Positions 46,914 through 54,860 of a DNA stretch of 64,000 nucleotides are shown here, one piece after another; the first letter of the stretch is position 1; each line of letters opens with the position of its first letter. Both the position numbers and the translations under genes were made by a program. The notes beneath the pieces are model-generated. The model ran no database searches. It was not told the DNA's origin and saw only the letters and a list, made by a program, of their open reading frames with translations. This DNA is from Tropicibacter sp. Alg240-R139 (GTDB taxonomy: Bacteria; Pseudomonadota; Alphaproteobacteria; Rhodobacterales; Rhodobacteraceae): NCBI RefSeq assembly GCF_900537075.1, contig NZ_UNRA01000006.1, forward strand, positions 1 to 64,000, read 5' to 3'.

Positions 46914-46990
46914 TGGCGGACCGAGGAGGATTCGAACCCCCGACCCCCTGATTCGTAGTCAGGTACTCTATCCAGCTGAGCTATCGGTCC
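46914..46990 (-). tRNA. tRNA-Arg (anticodon ACG)
   Basis: Read on the minus strand, a complete cloverleaf of 77 bases: acceptor GGACCGA pairing with TCGGTCC, D arm GCTCAGCTGGATAGAGT, anticodon stem CCTGA/TCAGG around the loop CTACGAA (anticodon ACG), T arm GGGGGTTCGAATCCTCC, discriminator G and an encoded CCA. The A34 would be edited to inosine by TadA. Confidence 0.96.
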
Positions 46991-47054
46991 GCGTTGGTGA
47001 GGCGGTATTTAGTCCCAGCGTTCGGGGGGCGCAAGCCGATTCGTCAAAAAACTT

Positions 47055-48440
47055 TCAAAAAGTTCCGTCACCTCGTGGCAGGCATATTTCAAAGGCCGTT
47101 CCCTCAGGTCCAGTGTGCTTTAGCATCAAGGATCCACCGTGCCCGCGCACCAATTCCTCGGCAATCGCCAGCCCCAGACCCGAGCCGCCCTTGCGCACAC
47201 CGCCCTGAAAAGGGGTGAACAGGTTCTCTTGGGCCTTTGGCGGCAGACCGGGGCCTGTATCGCGCACCTCGATCCACCACGCGTCATCCCGCTCGCCTGC
47301 GGTTACGGTGATCTGGCCGGGCTTGTTCGACGCAACCAAAGCCTGCCGTGCATTGCGCACCAGGTTCATCACCACACGGAAAATCTGCTCGGGGTCGGCC
47401 CGAACCATCAGATCTTCGGGGATGTTGTTGCTGATCTGAACGCAGGCATCTGCAATCGCCAATCGCTCGCTGGACACCACGTCATCAATGACATCCCCCA
47501 GCTGCACCATCGTCAGTGTCGGCGCCGGTTCTTCGGCGCGCCCGAACGCCAGGGTGCTTTCGCACAAGCTGACCGCGCGGGTGATGGAATTCACCAGTTT
47601 GGGGGCCATCCGTCGCACCAGCGGGTCTTCGCTGCCTTCGATCCGGTCTGTGAACAGTTGCGCCGACGTCAGGATATTGCGCAGGTCGTGGCTGACCTTG
47701 GCCACGGCACCACCCAGTTGCGCCAGACGCTCGCGCTGTTTCAGGGCTTGCGTCAGCTCGGTCTGCAGCATCAACAGCGCCTCTTCGGCTTCGCGCAGCT
47801 CGGTCACGCCTGCGTTTGGTTGGATCACCCCGCGGGCGTCCTCGGGGGCCAGAGCGTAGCGCTGCATCGTGTCCACCACGCCCTTGATCGGGCGCACCAG
47901 AACGACACGTACCGCCAGAAACAGCAGGAAAGCCGTGATGATTGAAATCACGGCAGACAGGGCCAGAACACGCAGGCCATAATCAATCATGGCCGACCGC
48001 AGCGGGCCGGTTTCCATCGTCACCTCGATCAGCAACCCGGCCTCGCGCACTGGCGCGCCAATCACCCGAATGATCTGATCGTCCGGGTTGAACAGTCTTG
48101 TGATCGCGTCCTTGATCAACACCATGGGCCCTGCCATGCGCAGATCATACGTCTCGGTGATCGGCTGCGGAATCGGCGACGACAGCATCAGCTGGCGCAC
48201 CTCGTCGCGGCGCAGTACCACGTTAAAGACGCCCGCGTTCTCCAGCAGTTCGGCCTCGAGCTTGGCCTCAAGCATGTCGTCGGCCAACAGCGCCAGCGAG
48301 GCGATTTGCGCCCGTTCCAGACGGTTGAGCAGGTAATCCTCGCGGAACCGCGCGATCGAAGGCACAAAGATCAAGACCTCGGCCAACATCACGAAGACCG
48401 TTGTCAGGATCAAAAACCGGCCTGAAAGCGAGTTCAGCAT
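47055..48440 (-). CDS. Membrane sensor histidine kinase
   Basis: 461 residues from ATG 48440 (AAAGGA upstream). Layout: membrane segment about 8-30, periplasmic sensor region, second segment about 158-182, HAMP (RPIKGVVDTMQRYAL), a coiled linker, HisKA with phosphorylated His251 (KVSHDLRNILTSA), and HATPase with N box MNLVRNARQAL, G1 DTGPGLP and G2 GGSGLGLAIAEEL. No response regulator is adjacent, so its partner is unknown. Confidence 0.88.
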   Translation of the reverse strand: MLNSLSGRFLILTTVFVMLAEVLIFVPSIARFREDYLLNRLERAQIASLALLADDMLEAKLEAELLENAGVFNVVLRRDEVRQLMLSSPIPQPITETYDLRMAGPMVLIKDAITRLFNPDDQIIRVIGAPVREAGLLIEVTMETGPLRSAMIDYGLRVLALSAVISIITAFLLFLAVRVVLVRPIKGVVDTMQRYALAPEDARGVIQPNAGVTELREAEEALLMLQTELTQALKQRERLAQLGGAVAKVSHDLRNILTSAQLFTDRIEGSEDPLVRRMAPKLVNSITRAVSLCESTLAFGRAEEPAPTLTMVQLGDVIDDVVSSERLAIADACVQISNNIPEDLMVRADPEQIFRVVMNLVRNARQALVASNKPGQITVTAGERDDAWWIEVRDTGPGLPPKAQENLFTPFQGGVRKGGSGLGLAIAEELVRGHGGSLMLKHTGPEGTAFEICLPRGDGTF

Positions 48441-48456
48441 CAAGGTCCTTTCCCGG

Positions 48457-49875
48457 TCAGGGGATCCACCTTTGGACGAACCTGACCACACGTTTAACCG
48501 TTTGATTCTCAAACAGCCTTGGGGTGAAGTAGGCCCCCGCGGCACGTTTGTTAACCTCGCCAATCGTTGGATAGGGCGAAACCATGGCAGCAACCTGACT
48601 CATCTTCAGGTTATTGGCCAGCGCCAGCGACCACAAGTTGATCAATTCGCCCGCCTGATGGCCAACGATGGTGACACCCACAGGGCGCCCCTTGACCACC
48701 ATCACCTTGATGAACCCGGTGGTTTTGCGTTCGGCAATGGCCCGGTCGTTGTGGTGATAGTCGAACCGCGCCACCTCGACCTTATCGCCATGCTCAGCGC
48801 GCGCCTGTGCCTCGGTCAGGCCGACCTGGGACAATTCCGGGTCAGTATAGGTCGCCCAGGGGATGTGGCTAGTTTTGGCGTTGGACGGCAGCCCAAACAG
48901 GGCTGAGCGGATGATGACCCCCGCCTGATAACCTGCCACATGGGTGAATTGCAGTCCGCCCGCGACATCACCGATGGCATAGACCTTGCGATTGGTGGTG
49001 CGCAGGCTGTTGTCGACCTTGATGCCCGTGCGTGTTGTCTCGATCCCTGCGGCCTGCAGGTTCAGCGTGTCGATGTTGGATTTGCGTCCCACTGCCATCA
49101 ACAGATGTGAACCCTTGAAGATGCGCCCATCTTGTGTGGCAATCTCAATCGCACCGGCTGTGCCTCGGATCTGGGCCGCCAGCGCGTCCTCGGCGATCTC
49201 GATCCCTTCGGCGCGCAACGCGTCCAGCACCACGGCGGCGGCTTCGGGGTCGTCCTTGCCAAGGGCTTTTGCGCCTTCGATCACCGTGACCTTGCAGCCC
49301 AGCCGGATGTGCGCTTGCGCCATCTCCATCCCGATCGGGCCACCGCCCACAATCAGCAGATGTTCGGGTTTGTCGCGTAGGTCGAAAATGGTCTCGTTGG
49401 TTTCATACGGTACGCTGTCCAAGCCGGGGATCGGCGGCACCAGAGGGGACGAGCCCGTGGCGATGACAACCCGGCGCGCAGTGATCATATGATCGCCCGC
49501 CTTCACCTGTGTCGGAGAGACAAATTCGCCAAACTCGCGGATCACCCGGACACCAAAGCTCTCGAACCGCTCTTGGCTGTCGACTGGTGCGATCTGGGCA
49601 ATCACGTCGTGGACATGATCCTTGGCCGCACCGTAGTCGATGCTGGGCACCACATCCGCGACGCCGTATTGGGCCGCATGCGCCTGGCCGTAAGCTGCCT
49701 TACCGCTAGCGATCAGCGCCTTGGACGGAACGCAGCCAAAATTCAGGCAATCACCGCCCATCTTGTGCCCTTCCAGCAGGGTCACGTCTGCGCCCATCTG
49801 GCTGGCTCCAGCCGAGACCGACAACCCACCCGATCCGGCCCCGATGACCAGAATATCTGTCTTGATCTCTTTCAC
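48457..49875 (-). CDS. Flavin-dependent pyridine nucleotide-disulfide oxidoreductase (MerA/Lpd-like)
   Basis: 472 residues. FAD-binding GAGSGG near the N-terminus, redox-active cysteines in GGDCLNFGCVPSKAL (Cys42, Cys47), NAD(P) site IVGGGPIGMEMAQAH, and second FAD motif YAIGDVAGG. The C-terminal interface has SPYPTIGEVNKRAAG instead of the HPTxxE motif of dihydrolipoamide dehydrogenase, and there is no MerA C-terminal cysteine pair, so it is neither typical Lpd nor MerA. The TVP38-like gene is three bases upstream; this pairing (also as fusions) is known in other bacteria, with unknown function. Confidence 0.87.
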   Translation of the reverse strand: MKEIKTDILVIGAGSGGLSVSAGASQMGADVTLLEGHKMGGDCLNFGCVPSKALIASGKAAYGQAHAAQYGVADVVPSIDYGAAKDHVHDVIAQIAPVDSQERFESFGVRVIREFGEFVSPTQVKAGDHMITARRVVIATGSSPLVPPIPGLDSVPYETNETIFDLRDKPEHLLIVGGGPIGMEMAQAHIRLGCKVTVIEGAKALGKDDPEAAAVVLDALRAEGIEIAEDALAAQIRGTAGAIEIATQDGRIFKGSHLLMAVGRKSNIDTLNLQAAGIETTRTGIKVDNSLRTTNRKVYAIGDVAGGLQFTHVAGYQAGVIIRSALFGLPSNAKTSHIPWATYTDPELSQVGLTEAQARAEHGDKVEVARFDYHHNDRAIAERKTTGFIKVMVVKGRPVGVTIVGHQAGELINLWSLALANNLKMSQVAAMVSPYPTIGEVNKRAAGAYFTPRLFENQTVKRVVRFVQRWIP

Positions 49876-49878
49876 GGC

Positions 49879-50610
49879 TTACATCTCTTTCTTGCCACGC
49901 AGGGCTTTGATGCCAATCGGCAGGGCGGCCAGAATACAGAGGCCCACAATCGGCCCGATCACAAACGGCTCCCACAAGAGCGACAGATCCGGCGTTTCGC
50001 CGCGATCGAACACACCGCCCAGACCAACCCCGATCCAGGTGAACACAATCGCGCCTGGGATAATGCCCAAAGCGGTGGTGAACAGATAGTTGGAAAACTT
50101 TACCCCCACCAGCGCAGGCACCAGATTGGCCACAAAGAACGGCACAGCAGGCACGAGGCGCAGCAGAAACAGCACTGAAATCTCGTTGTCCCGCAGTCCG
50201 TCCTTCAGCTTGCGGATCGTGCCCTCGGATGTTTCCAGCTTGGCCGTCAGTGAATTGCCCAGCCCCAGTCGAGCGGCCCAGAAAATGGCCGAGGCACCGA
50301 TGGTGGCCGATACAACGTTCAGCACAGTCCCCGCCGTCAACCCGAACAAGAAACCGCCAGTCATCGACGCCACAGCCGCGCCGGGTAACGAAAAGGCCAC
50401 GATCACCACATAAGCCGCCACGAAAATCGCCACCAACGCGCCATAATGTGCATCGCGATAGGCCAACAGCGCTTCGCGGTTGTCGCGCAGTGTCTCAAAG
50501 CTCAGGTAATCACTCAGAGTGAAGAACCCCACAATCGCCACGGCAAGAATCACCAGAAGCGGGATATGACGGCTCAGGCCATTTTTGGCAGCGGGGGTCG
50601 TGTCAGTCAT
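49879..50610 (-). CDS. TVP38/TMEM64 family membrane protein
   Basis: VTT/DedA-related inner-membrane protein with about five to six segments. Family features: YVVIVAFSLPGAAVASMTGG, FLFGLTAGTVLNVVSATIGA and RLVPAVPFFVANLVPALVGV. ATG 50610 gives 243 residues; ATG 50637 would add nine. Probably a lipid- or ion-handling protein; co-transcribed with the flavin reductase downstream. Confidence 0.87.
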   Translation of the reverse strand: MTDTTPAAKNGLSRHIPLLVILAVAIVGFFTLSDYLSFETLRDNREALLAYRDAHYGALVAIFVAAYVVIVAFSLPGAAVASMTGGFLFGLTAGTVLNVVSATIGASAIFWAARLGLGNSLTAKLETSEGTIRKLKDGLRDNEISVLFLLRLVPAVPFFVANLVPALVGVKFSNYLFTTALGIIPGAIVFTWIGVGLGGVFDRGETPDLSLLWEPFVIGPIVGLCILAALPIGIKALRGKKEM

Positions 50611-50927
50611 CTTTTGGTCCGGTGGTTGTTGGGGCATTCTTTGAGCTTTTGTGAACTTGCCCTAAACATGCGGTGTCTCGTGCCCGGACAACAGTCACCT
50701 CACGGGCGGTTGATCGTAACGCCCCGTTTCGTGAGAGAATGTCGCTAAAACCAACAAAACTGAAACCATTGCACTGGCGCTGGGGTGAATTTTGTTGCAA
50801 AAGGCGCGGAATTCCCCGGGCAGGGGTTTGACTTGCCTTCCTTTCAGCCTTAAAGGACGGGCTTCGAATACACCGGGCGGGCGAATCTGCACCGCACCCG
50901 ACCGATACAATAGATGGAGACGGAGCG
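50611..50927. other. Divergent promoter region of TVP38-like gene and rpmH
   Basis: About 315 bases without a gene. TTGACT (50828-50833) and TAAAGG (50851-50856), 17 bp apart, are the best rpmH promoter candidate I can find, but the -10 is poor. No DnaA-box cluster or origin-like repeat was seen although rpmH is often near the origin. Confidence 0.35.
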
Positions 50928-51062
50928 ATGAAACGCACCTATCAGCCTTCGAACCTGGTTCGCAAACGCCGCCACGGTTTCCGCGCACGCATGGCCACCA
51001 AAGCCGGCCGCAAGATCCTGAACTCGCGCCGCGCCCGCGGCCGTAAGTCGCTGAGCGCATAA
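50928..51062 (+). CDS. rpmH: 50S ribosomal protein L34
   Basis: 44 residues, extremely basic, with the invariant start [20 protein letters not shown] and RAGRK-type middle ([18 protein letters not shown]). ATGGAGACGGAG precedes the ATG. Too short for most ORF lists but unmistakable. rnpA follows 25 bases later. Confidence 0.98.
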   Translation: MKRTYQPSNLVRKRRHGFRARMATKAGRKILNSRRARGRKSLSA

Positions 51063-51087
51063 GCTCAGCGATTCTGTTCAGCAGAAC

Positions 51088-51510
51088 ATGACACCGCCGG
51101 AGGCCCCCAAGACTGGCTCAAGCAGCCAAGGGAACAGGCCACCGGCGGTTTCCGTTTGTCTGCACACCAGCGGACAAATGCAGGTGTTGGCCAAGCGCGC
51201 CGACTTTCTGAAAGCTGCCCGCGCCCGCAAACAGGGCACATCCTCGATGCTGGTCCAGGCCCGCAAGCGGCCTGAGGGTGAGGCGGACGGCATTCGCATC
51301 GGCTTTACCTGTTCCAAAAAAGTCGGCAACGCCGTGGCCCGCAACCGCGCCAAGCGCCGCCTGCGCGAGGCCGCGCGCGCCGTCCTATTGGCTCAGGGCA
51401 AACCCGGTTGGGATTATGTAGTGATCGGCAAGAAAACCGACACCATCGCCCGCCCGTTCCCGCTTTTGGTCAGTGATCTGGAGTATGCCCTACGCAAACT
51501 GCACAAGTGA
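51088..51510 (+). CDS. rnpA: Ribonuclease P protein component
   Basis: Protein subunit of RNase P, which matures tRNA 5' ends. 140 residues; the N-terminus before MQVLAKRADFLKAARARKQG is longer than in E. coli. The RNR signature is present as KKVGNAVARNRAKRRLREAA. Directly downstream of rpmH in the conserved order, but yidD, which normally follows, is not here. Confidence 0.94.
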   Translation: MTPPEAPKTGSSSQGNRPPAVSVCLHTSGQMQVLAKRADFLKAARARKQGTSSMLVQARKRPEGEADGIRIGFTCSKKVGNAVARNRAKRRLREAARAVLLAQGKPGWDYVVIGKKTDTIARPFPLLVSDLEYALRKLHK

Positions 51511-51513
51511 CGT

Positions 51514-51897
51514 TTACTTGGCTGGCCGCTGGTACGGGTCCGGTGTTTCCGGTGGAATTGCGGGACACTCAGTGAACGTGACCAGATGCCCCAACACTTG
51601 TGGCATGGTCTTGTTGCGCTCGTGACGGTCATTCAGCAGGGTGTACGCCTGTGGCGCATCAAAGGTCTTGATTGGGCTGAAAGTTGTGGTGTTTTCTTTG
51701 TACGGAACCTTCTAATACTTCTGCTTCGCCCCGAATATCTGCTCTCTTACATAGATGATCACACCGTCACGGTTTGAATACGTCTGATCGCCCGGAAAGA
51801 GCGCGGACCGGTCGAGGCCATCAAAGGCCCGGTCATCTGGCAGGTTTCGAGGTCGCAAAGATCTTGGGGCAAACAAACGCCACCGGTCAGGTTTCAT
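51514..51897 (-). pseudogene. Interrupted gene of unknown function (in-frame TAG)
   Basis: On the minus strand one frame reads MKPDRWRLFAPRSLRPRNLP and onward for 61 codons from ATG 51897, meets TAG at 51712-51714, then stays in the same frame with protein-like sequence for 65 codons (KVPYKENTTTFSPIKTFDAP, TMPQVLGHLVTFTECPAIPP) to TAA at 51514. Both halves have normal composition, so a single CAG-to-TAG-type change is the simplest explanation. The frame extends further upstream into a weakly lipoprotein-like stretch (LILGAAQGPC) but without a good start. Family not recognised. Convergent with rnpA. Confidence 0.65.
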
Positions 51898-52005
51898 GGT
51901 CTGGGGCTCTTGGCAGGGGCCTTGTGCTGCCCCTAGTATCAGGTTGGTAGAAGCAATTGTGCGTTTTAGTATCGAGTTTTTTCGCAAAACTGATTGGATA
52001 CAAAC

Positions 52006-53166
52006 ATGGTCCGAACATTTTCGTTGAGCAGGGTTGCCAGGTTGTTCCGCCTGTCCGGAGCCGGTGTTTTGTGTGGGCTGGTATTGATCTTGCCGCAGGT
52101 TGCTTTGGCCGAGGATCAGAAAGAACAGCAGGGCATTGACGTTTACGGTCAGATAAACCGCGGTATTTTGTTTTTCGATGATGGGGCTGACAGCGATGTC
52201 TATCCGTTTGTGGACAGCTCTAAATCGGTGTCCCGTCTTGGTGTGACCTATGACACGCCGATGAACAACGGCTGGCAGTTTCAGGCCCGCGGAGAGGTTG
52301 GGTTGGTTTGGGGCGAAACCAACGCAATCAATCAGGTGGATGGGTTTTCGGGGAGCTTTGGCAATGCATCCGAGCCTCTGCGCAAGCTGGAGGTTTCGTT
52401 TTCGCACCCGGACCGTGGCACGTTCTATTTGGGGCAGGGGGCCATGGCCAGCGACGGTGTGACCGGGCAGGATCTGTCGTTGACGAATGTTGTCGCGGGC
52501 GCAGCGGTCAAAGACGTTGCCGGAGGGTTCTATTTCCGCCGCACGGACGGCACGCTGACAAATTTCCGCATCAAGGATCGCTTTCGTACCCTTGGCAGCA
52601 GCCGCAGGTTGCGGGTGCGGTATGACACGCCCATCAACAACAACCTGTCCTTTTCCGTCGCTGCAGGCCGTGAGGTTCTGGAGGACAGAGACGGGCGATA
52701 TTATGCTGATGCCGCAGTTCGATATGATGGGCAGCACGGAGACTGGCGCTATCGTGGGGCCGCTGCCGTGCGCTGGGCCGGGGGGTATGACAACACGCAG
52801 TATCGGCCAAAACAGCTTAGCTTTATTGCGTCTGGGTCCATATTGCACAAACCATCCAGGTACAATCTGACGCTGGCCTACGGCATCGAACAAAACTCGG
52901 GCTATTATGCTTATGCCAAGTTTGGTCGTCGTTGGTACAAATTCTTGCCCTATGGTTGGACGGCGGCCTCTTTGGATTACTATTATTATGAAGACTCCCG
53001 GCACAACAATCAGGTTGGGAATTCCATTGGATTGGCTGTCGTTCAGCAGTTCAAGGCACAAAAATTCGAAGTCTATGCAACGATCCGAAACTACGACTAT
53101 GATGATGATACGGCGGACTATTTTGACAGCTACGCCGTTTTGACGGGCATCCGGTGGCGATTTTAG
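52006..53166 (+). CDS. Outer-membrane porin-like beta-barrel protein
   Basis: 386 residues from ATG 52006. Signal peptide ends near ALAEDQ. The mature protein is rich in alternating aromatic/polar strands and glycine, with VYGQINRGILFFDDGADSDV and SRLGVTYDTPMNNGWQFQAR typical of general porins (porin_4 type), and it ends with phenylalanine (GIRWRF) as BAM substrates do. It is 52 bases upstream of the BcsB-like gene. It could be an ordinary porin or the outer-membrane exit for a polymer made by the next two genes; the sequence alone does not decide. Confidence 0.75.
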   Translation: MVRTFSLSRVARLFRLSGAGVLCGLVLILPQVALAEDQKEQQGIDVYGQINRGILFFDDGADSDVYPFVDSSKSVSRLGVTYDTPMNNGWQFQARGEVGLVWGETNAINQVDGFSGSFGNASEPLRKLEVSFSHPDRGTFYLGQGAMASDGVTGQDLSLTNVVAGAAVKDVAGGFYFRRTDGTLTNFRIKDRFRTLGSSRRLRVRYDTPINNNLSFSVAAGREVLEDRDGRYYADAAVRYDGQHGDWRYRGAAAVRWAGGYDNTQYRPKQLSFIASGSILHKPSRYNLTLAYGIEQNSGYYAYAKFGRRWYKFLPYGWTAASLDYYYYEDSRHNNQVGNSIGLAVVQQFKAQKFEVYATIRNYDYDDDTADYFDSYAVLTGIRWRF

Positions 53167-53218
53167 CGGTCAAATTGATGACCTGCGACAAGGGCGGCGC
53201 GGATGAGGGGGGACTGAA

Positions 53219-54856
53219 TTGAGACTTATCGGAATTGCGGTTCTGGCGTTGATCCTGTTTGCGTTTGTCGCCATCGCCGTTAATCGCAGCGAAGACCTGT
53301 TCGAAACAGGTGGGCTGCAGGATATTCGGGACGGGCGCGAGGTTCACGTACTGGAAACCGGAGAAGCCGAACTGCCCGACAAGATCGAGGGTAAGGCCGG
53401 CCATGTGGATCTGGAGGTTCTGCAATCGGATGAATGGACCGCGCTCGCCGGGTTTTCGGGGCATCGCCGATTCAGCTTGCCGTTGCCTCGCGATACCGCC
53501 TTTTCGGCGGCGGTGCTGGAAATCTTTGCCCAAACCGAGATGGAGGTCGAAACGGCGGGACGCCTGAAATTCGAAGTCAACGGTCGCCGCCGGGGTGAGA
53601 TCGTCCTTAACCCGGGTGAGACGGACATGCGGATCAGAATTCCGCTGGAGCCGTTTGATTTGGAGCGTCCCTGGATTGACGTGAGCGTCACCGTCGACGG
53701 CAGCAACCCCAAGGCCGAATGTGTAGACGATTGGACGGGCGGTGTTGTCGTTACGATCGAACCTGAAACCCATGTGCGAGTGGCTTTGGACGAGCCGATT
53801 ACTTCAACCGCCGACGCGCTGATCTCTTCCGGGTTTCCGGTCCGGATTGTCTGGCCTTCAACGACGCCTGAAGCCATTACTTCGGCTGATCCGGTAATTT
53901 CGTGGCGGTGGCTTCCATTTGTGGCCAAAGCGAGCTTTGTCGACAAGGAAGTGGCGCGCGAGATAGACGTCGAAGTTCCCATCGAAGACGTGGTTGAACT
54001 GCATCATTGGGTGGTTCAGCAGGAAAATATCCGACGCCAGCTGGACGGGGATAACAACTTGAGCTGGCCACTGCTCATCGTTGGACAGGACGGCGCGTCG
54101 GCCAGTCGCGAGTTTCGCAATCGGACAAGTTGGGTTCACCGATATTCACGCACTTCGCTGCCTGACTTGCAGTTGCCCGATACATTGGATCTGAAGATGC
54201 AGATGGTGTCGACGGACACATCAGCGTCGTGGTTGCTGATCGTTTTCCTAAATGGCGATATCGTTTATTCACGGACCCTGCCGGCCACTCAGACCACATT
54301 CGAGCAGAGCATCGCGCTGCCGCAGAATGTTCAAACCATCGACAACGAGTTGCGTGTGAGCCTGATCAGTGACGAAGAAAAAACGGGCAGATGTGTGCAG
54401 GGTCGCCCTGCTGCCGCCAAGATCCGGGTCGGCACACAGCTTGACCGCAGGGGGGCGGATTCGGATGAAATTTATGCCGGTGTCCTGAATGCGATGGCGC
54501 CCGAGATCACCCTGACGATCGAAAAGCCCATCACGGCGCATGATCTGAATTTCGGGTTCCTCGCGTTGTCCAAGATTTTTTTGCACAACTCGTTTGATTA
54601 CCGGGAGGGCGGGTTGGATAATCTGGACCGCTTGCAGCCGAGTGTGACCATTGTATCGGCCGAAAACCTGACGTCAGCCGTGGAACGGATGAAGGGGGAA
54701 GGTGGCCCATTCTGGGTGGCCTATTCGGTTGTAACCACTGCGCCAAAACCCGAGGTTTTCGCGTTTGAGGGGCGCGACCCGAAGTTGATGGCAGCGATTG
54801 GGTTGTACCGTCCGGAAAGTGTTTTGATCGTCGTTCCTGCAACGCAAGGCGAATAG
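53219..54856 (+). CDS. BcsB-like periplasmic membrane-anchored protein
   Basis: 545 residues with TTG start at 53219 preceded by GAGGGGGGA. The N-terminal segment RLIGIAVLALILFAFVAIAV anchors it; the rest is periplasmic. GFSGHRRFSLPLPRDTAFSA, VNGRRRGEIVLNP and CVDDWTGGVVVTIEPETHV resemble the carbohydrate-binding/flavodoxin-like halves of the cellulose synthase subunit BcsB, which guides the nascent chain through the periplasm. Unlike BcsB it is shorter and lacks a C-terminal membrane helix. Four bases separate it from the glycosyltransferase gene, strongly supporting a BcsA/BcsB-like pair. Distant similarity; needs profile search. Confidence 0.6.
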   Translation: MRLIGIAVLALILFAFVAIAVNRSEDLFETGGLQDIRDGREVHVLETGEAELPDKIEGKAGHVDLEVLQSDEWTALAGFSGHRRFSLPLPRDTAFSAAVLEIFAQTEMEVETAGRLKFEVNGRRRGEIVLNPGETDMRIRIPLEPFDLERPWIDVSVTVDGSNPKAECVDDWTGGVVVTIEPETHVRVALDEPITSTADALISSGFPVRIVWPSTTPEAITSADPVISWRWLPFVAKASFVDKEVAREIDVEVPIEDVVELHHWVVQQENIRRQLDGDNNLSWPLLIVGQDGASASREFRNRTSWVHRYSRTSLPDLQLPDTLDLKMQMVSTDTSASWLLIVFLNGDIVYSRTLPATQTTFEQSIALPQNVQTIDNELRVSLISDEEKTGRCVQGRPAAAKIRVGTQLDRRGADSDEIYAGVLNAMAPEITLTIEKPITAHDLNFGFLALSKIFLHNSFDYREGGLDNLDRLQPSVTIVSAENLTSAVERMKGEGGPFWVAYSVVTTAPKPEVFAFEGRDPKLMAAIGLYRPESVLIVVPATQGE

Positions 54857-54860
54857 GGCG

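Noticed and set aside
48457-49875. Naming the flavin enzyme merA or lpdA
   Set aside because: It lacks the MerA C-terminal cysteine pair and the Lpd C-terminal HPTxxE motif, and no mer or 2-oxoacid dehydrogenase genes are nearby.
50611-50927. Replication origin near rpmH
   Set aside because: No DnaA-box cluster, AT-rich unwinding element or dnaA/dnaN genes; rpmH alone does not show an origin.
51712-53061. 449-residue minus-strand ORF
   Set aside because: Most of it is antisense to the porin-like gene with signal peptide and terminal Phe. Only its last ~60 codons, beyond 51950, look real and are reported as the interrupted gene.
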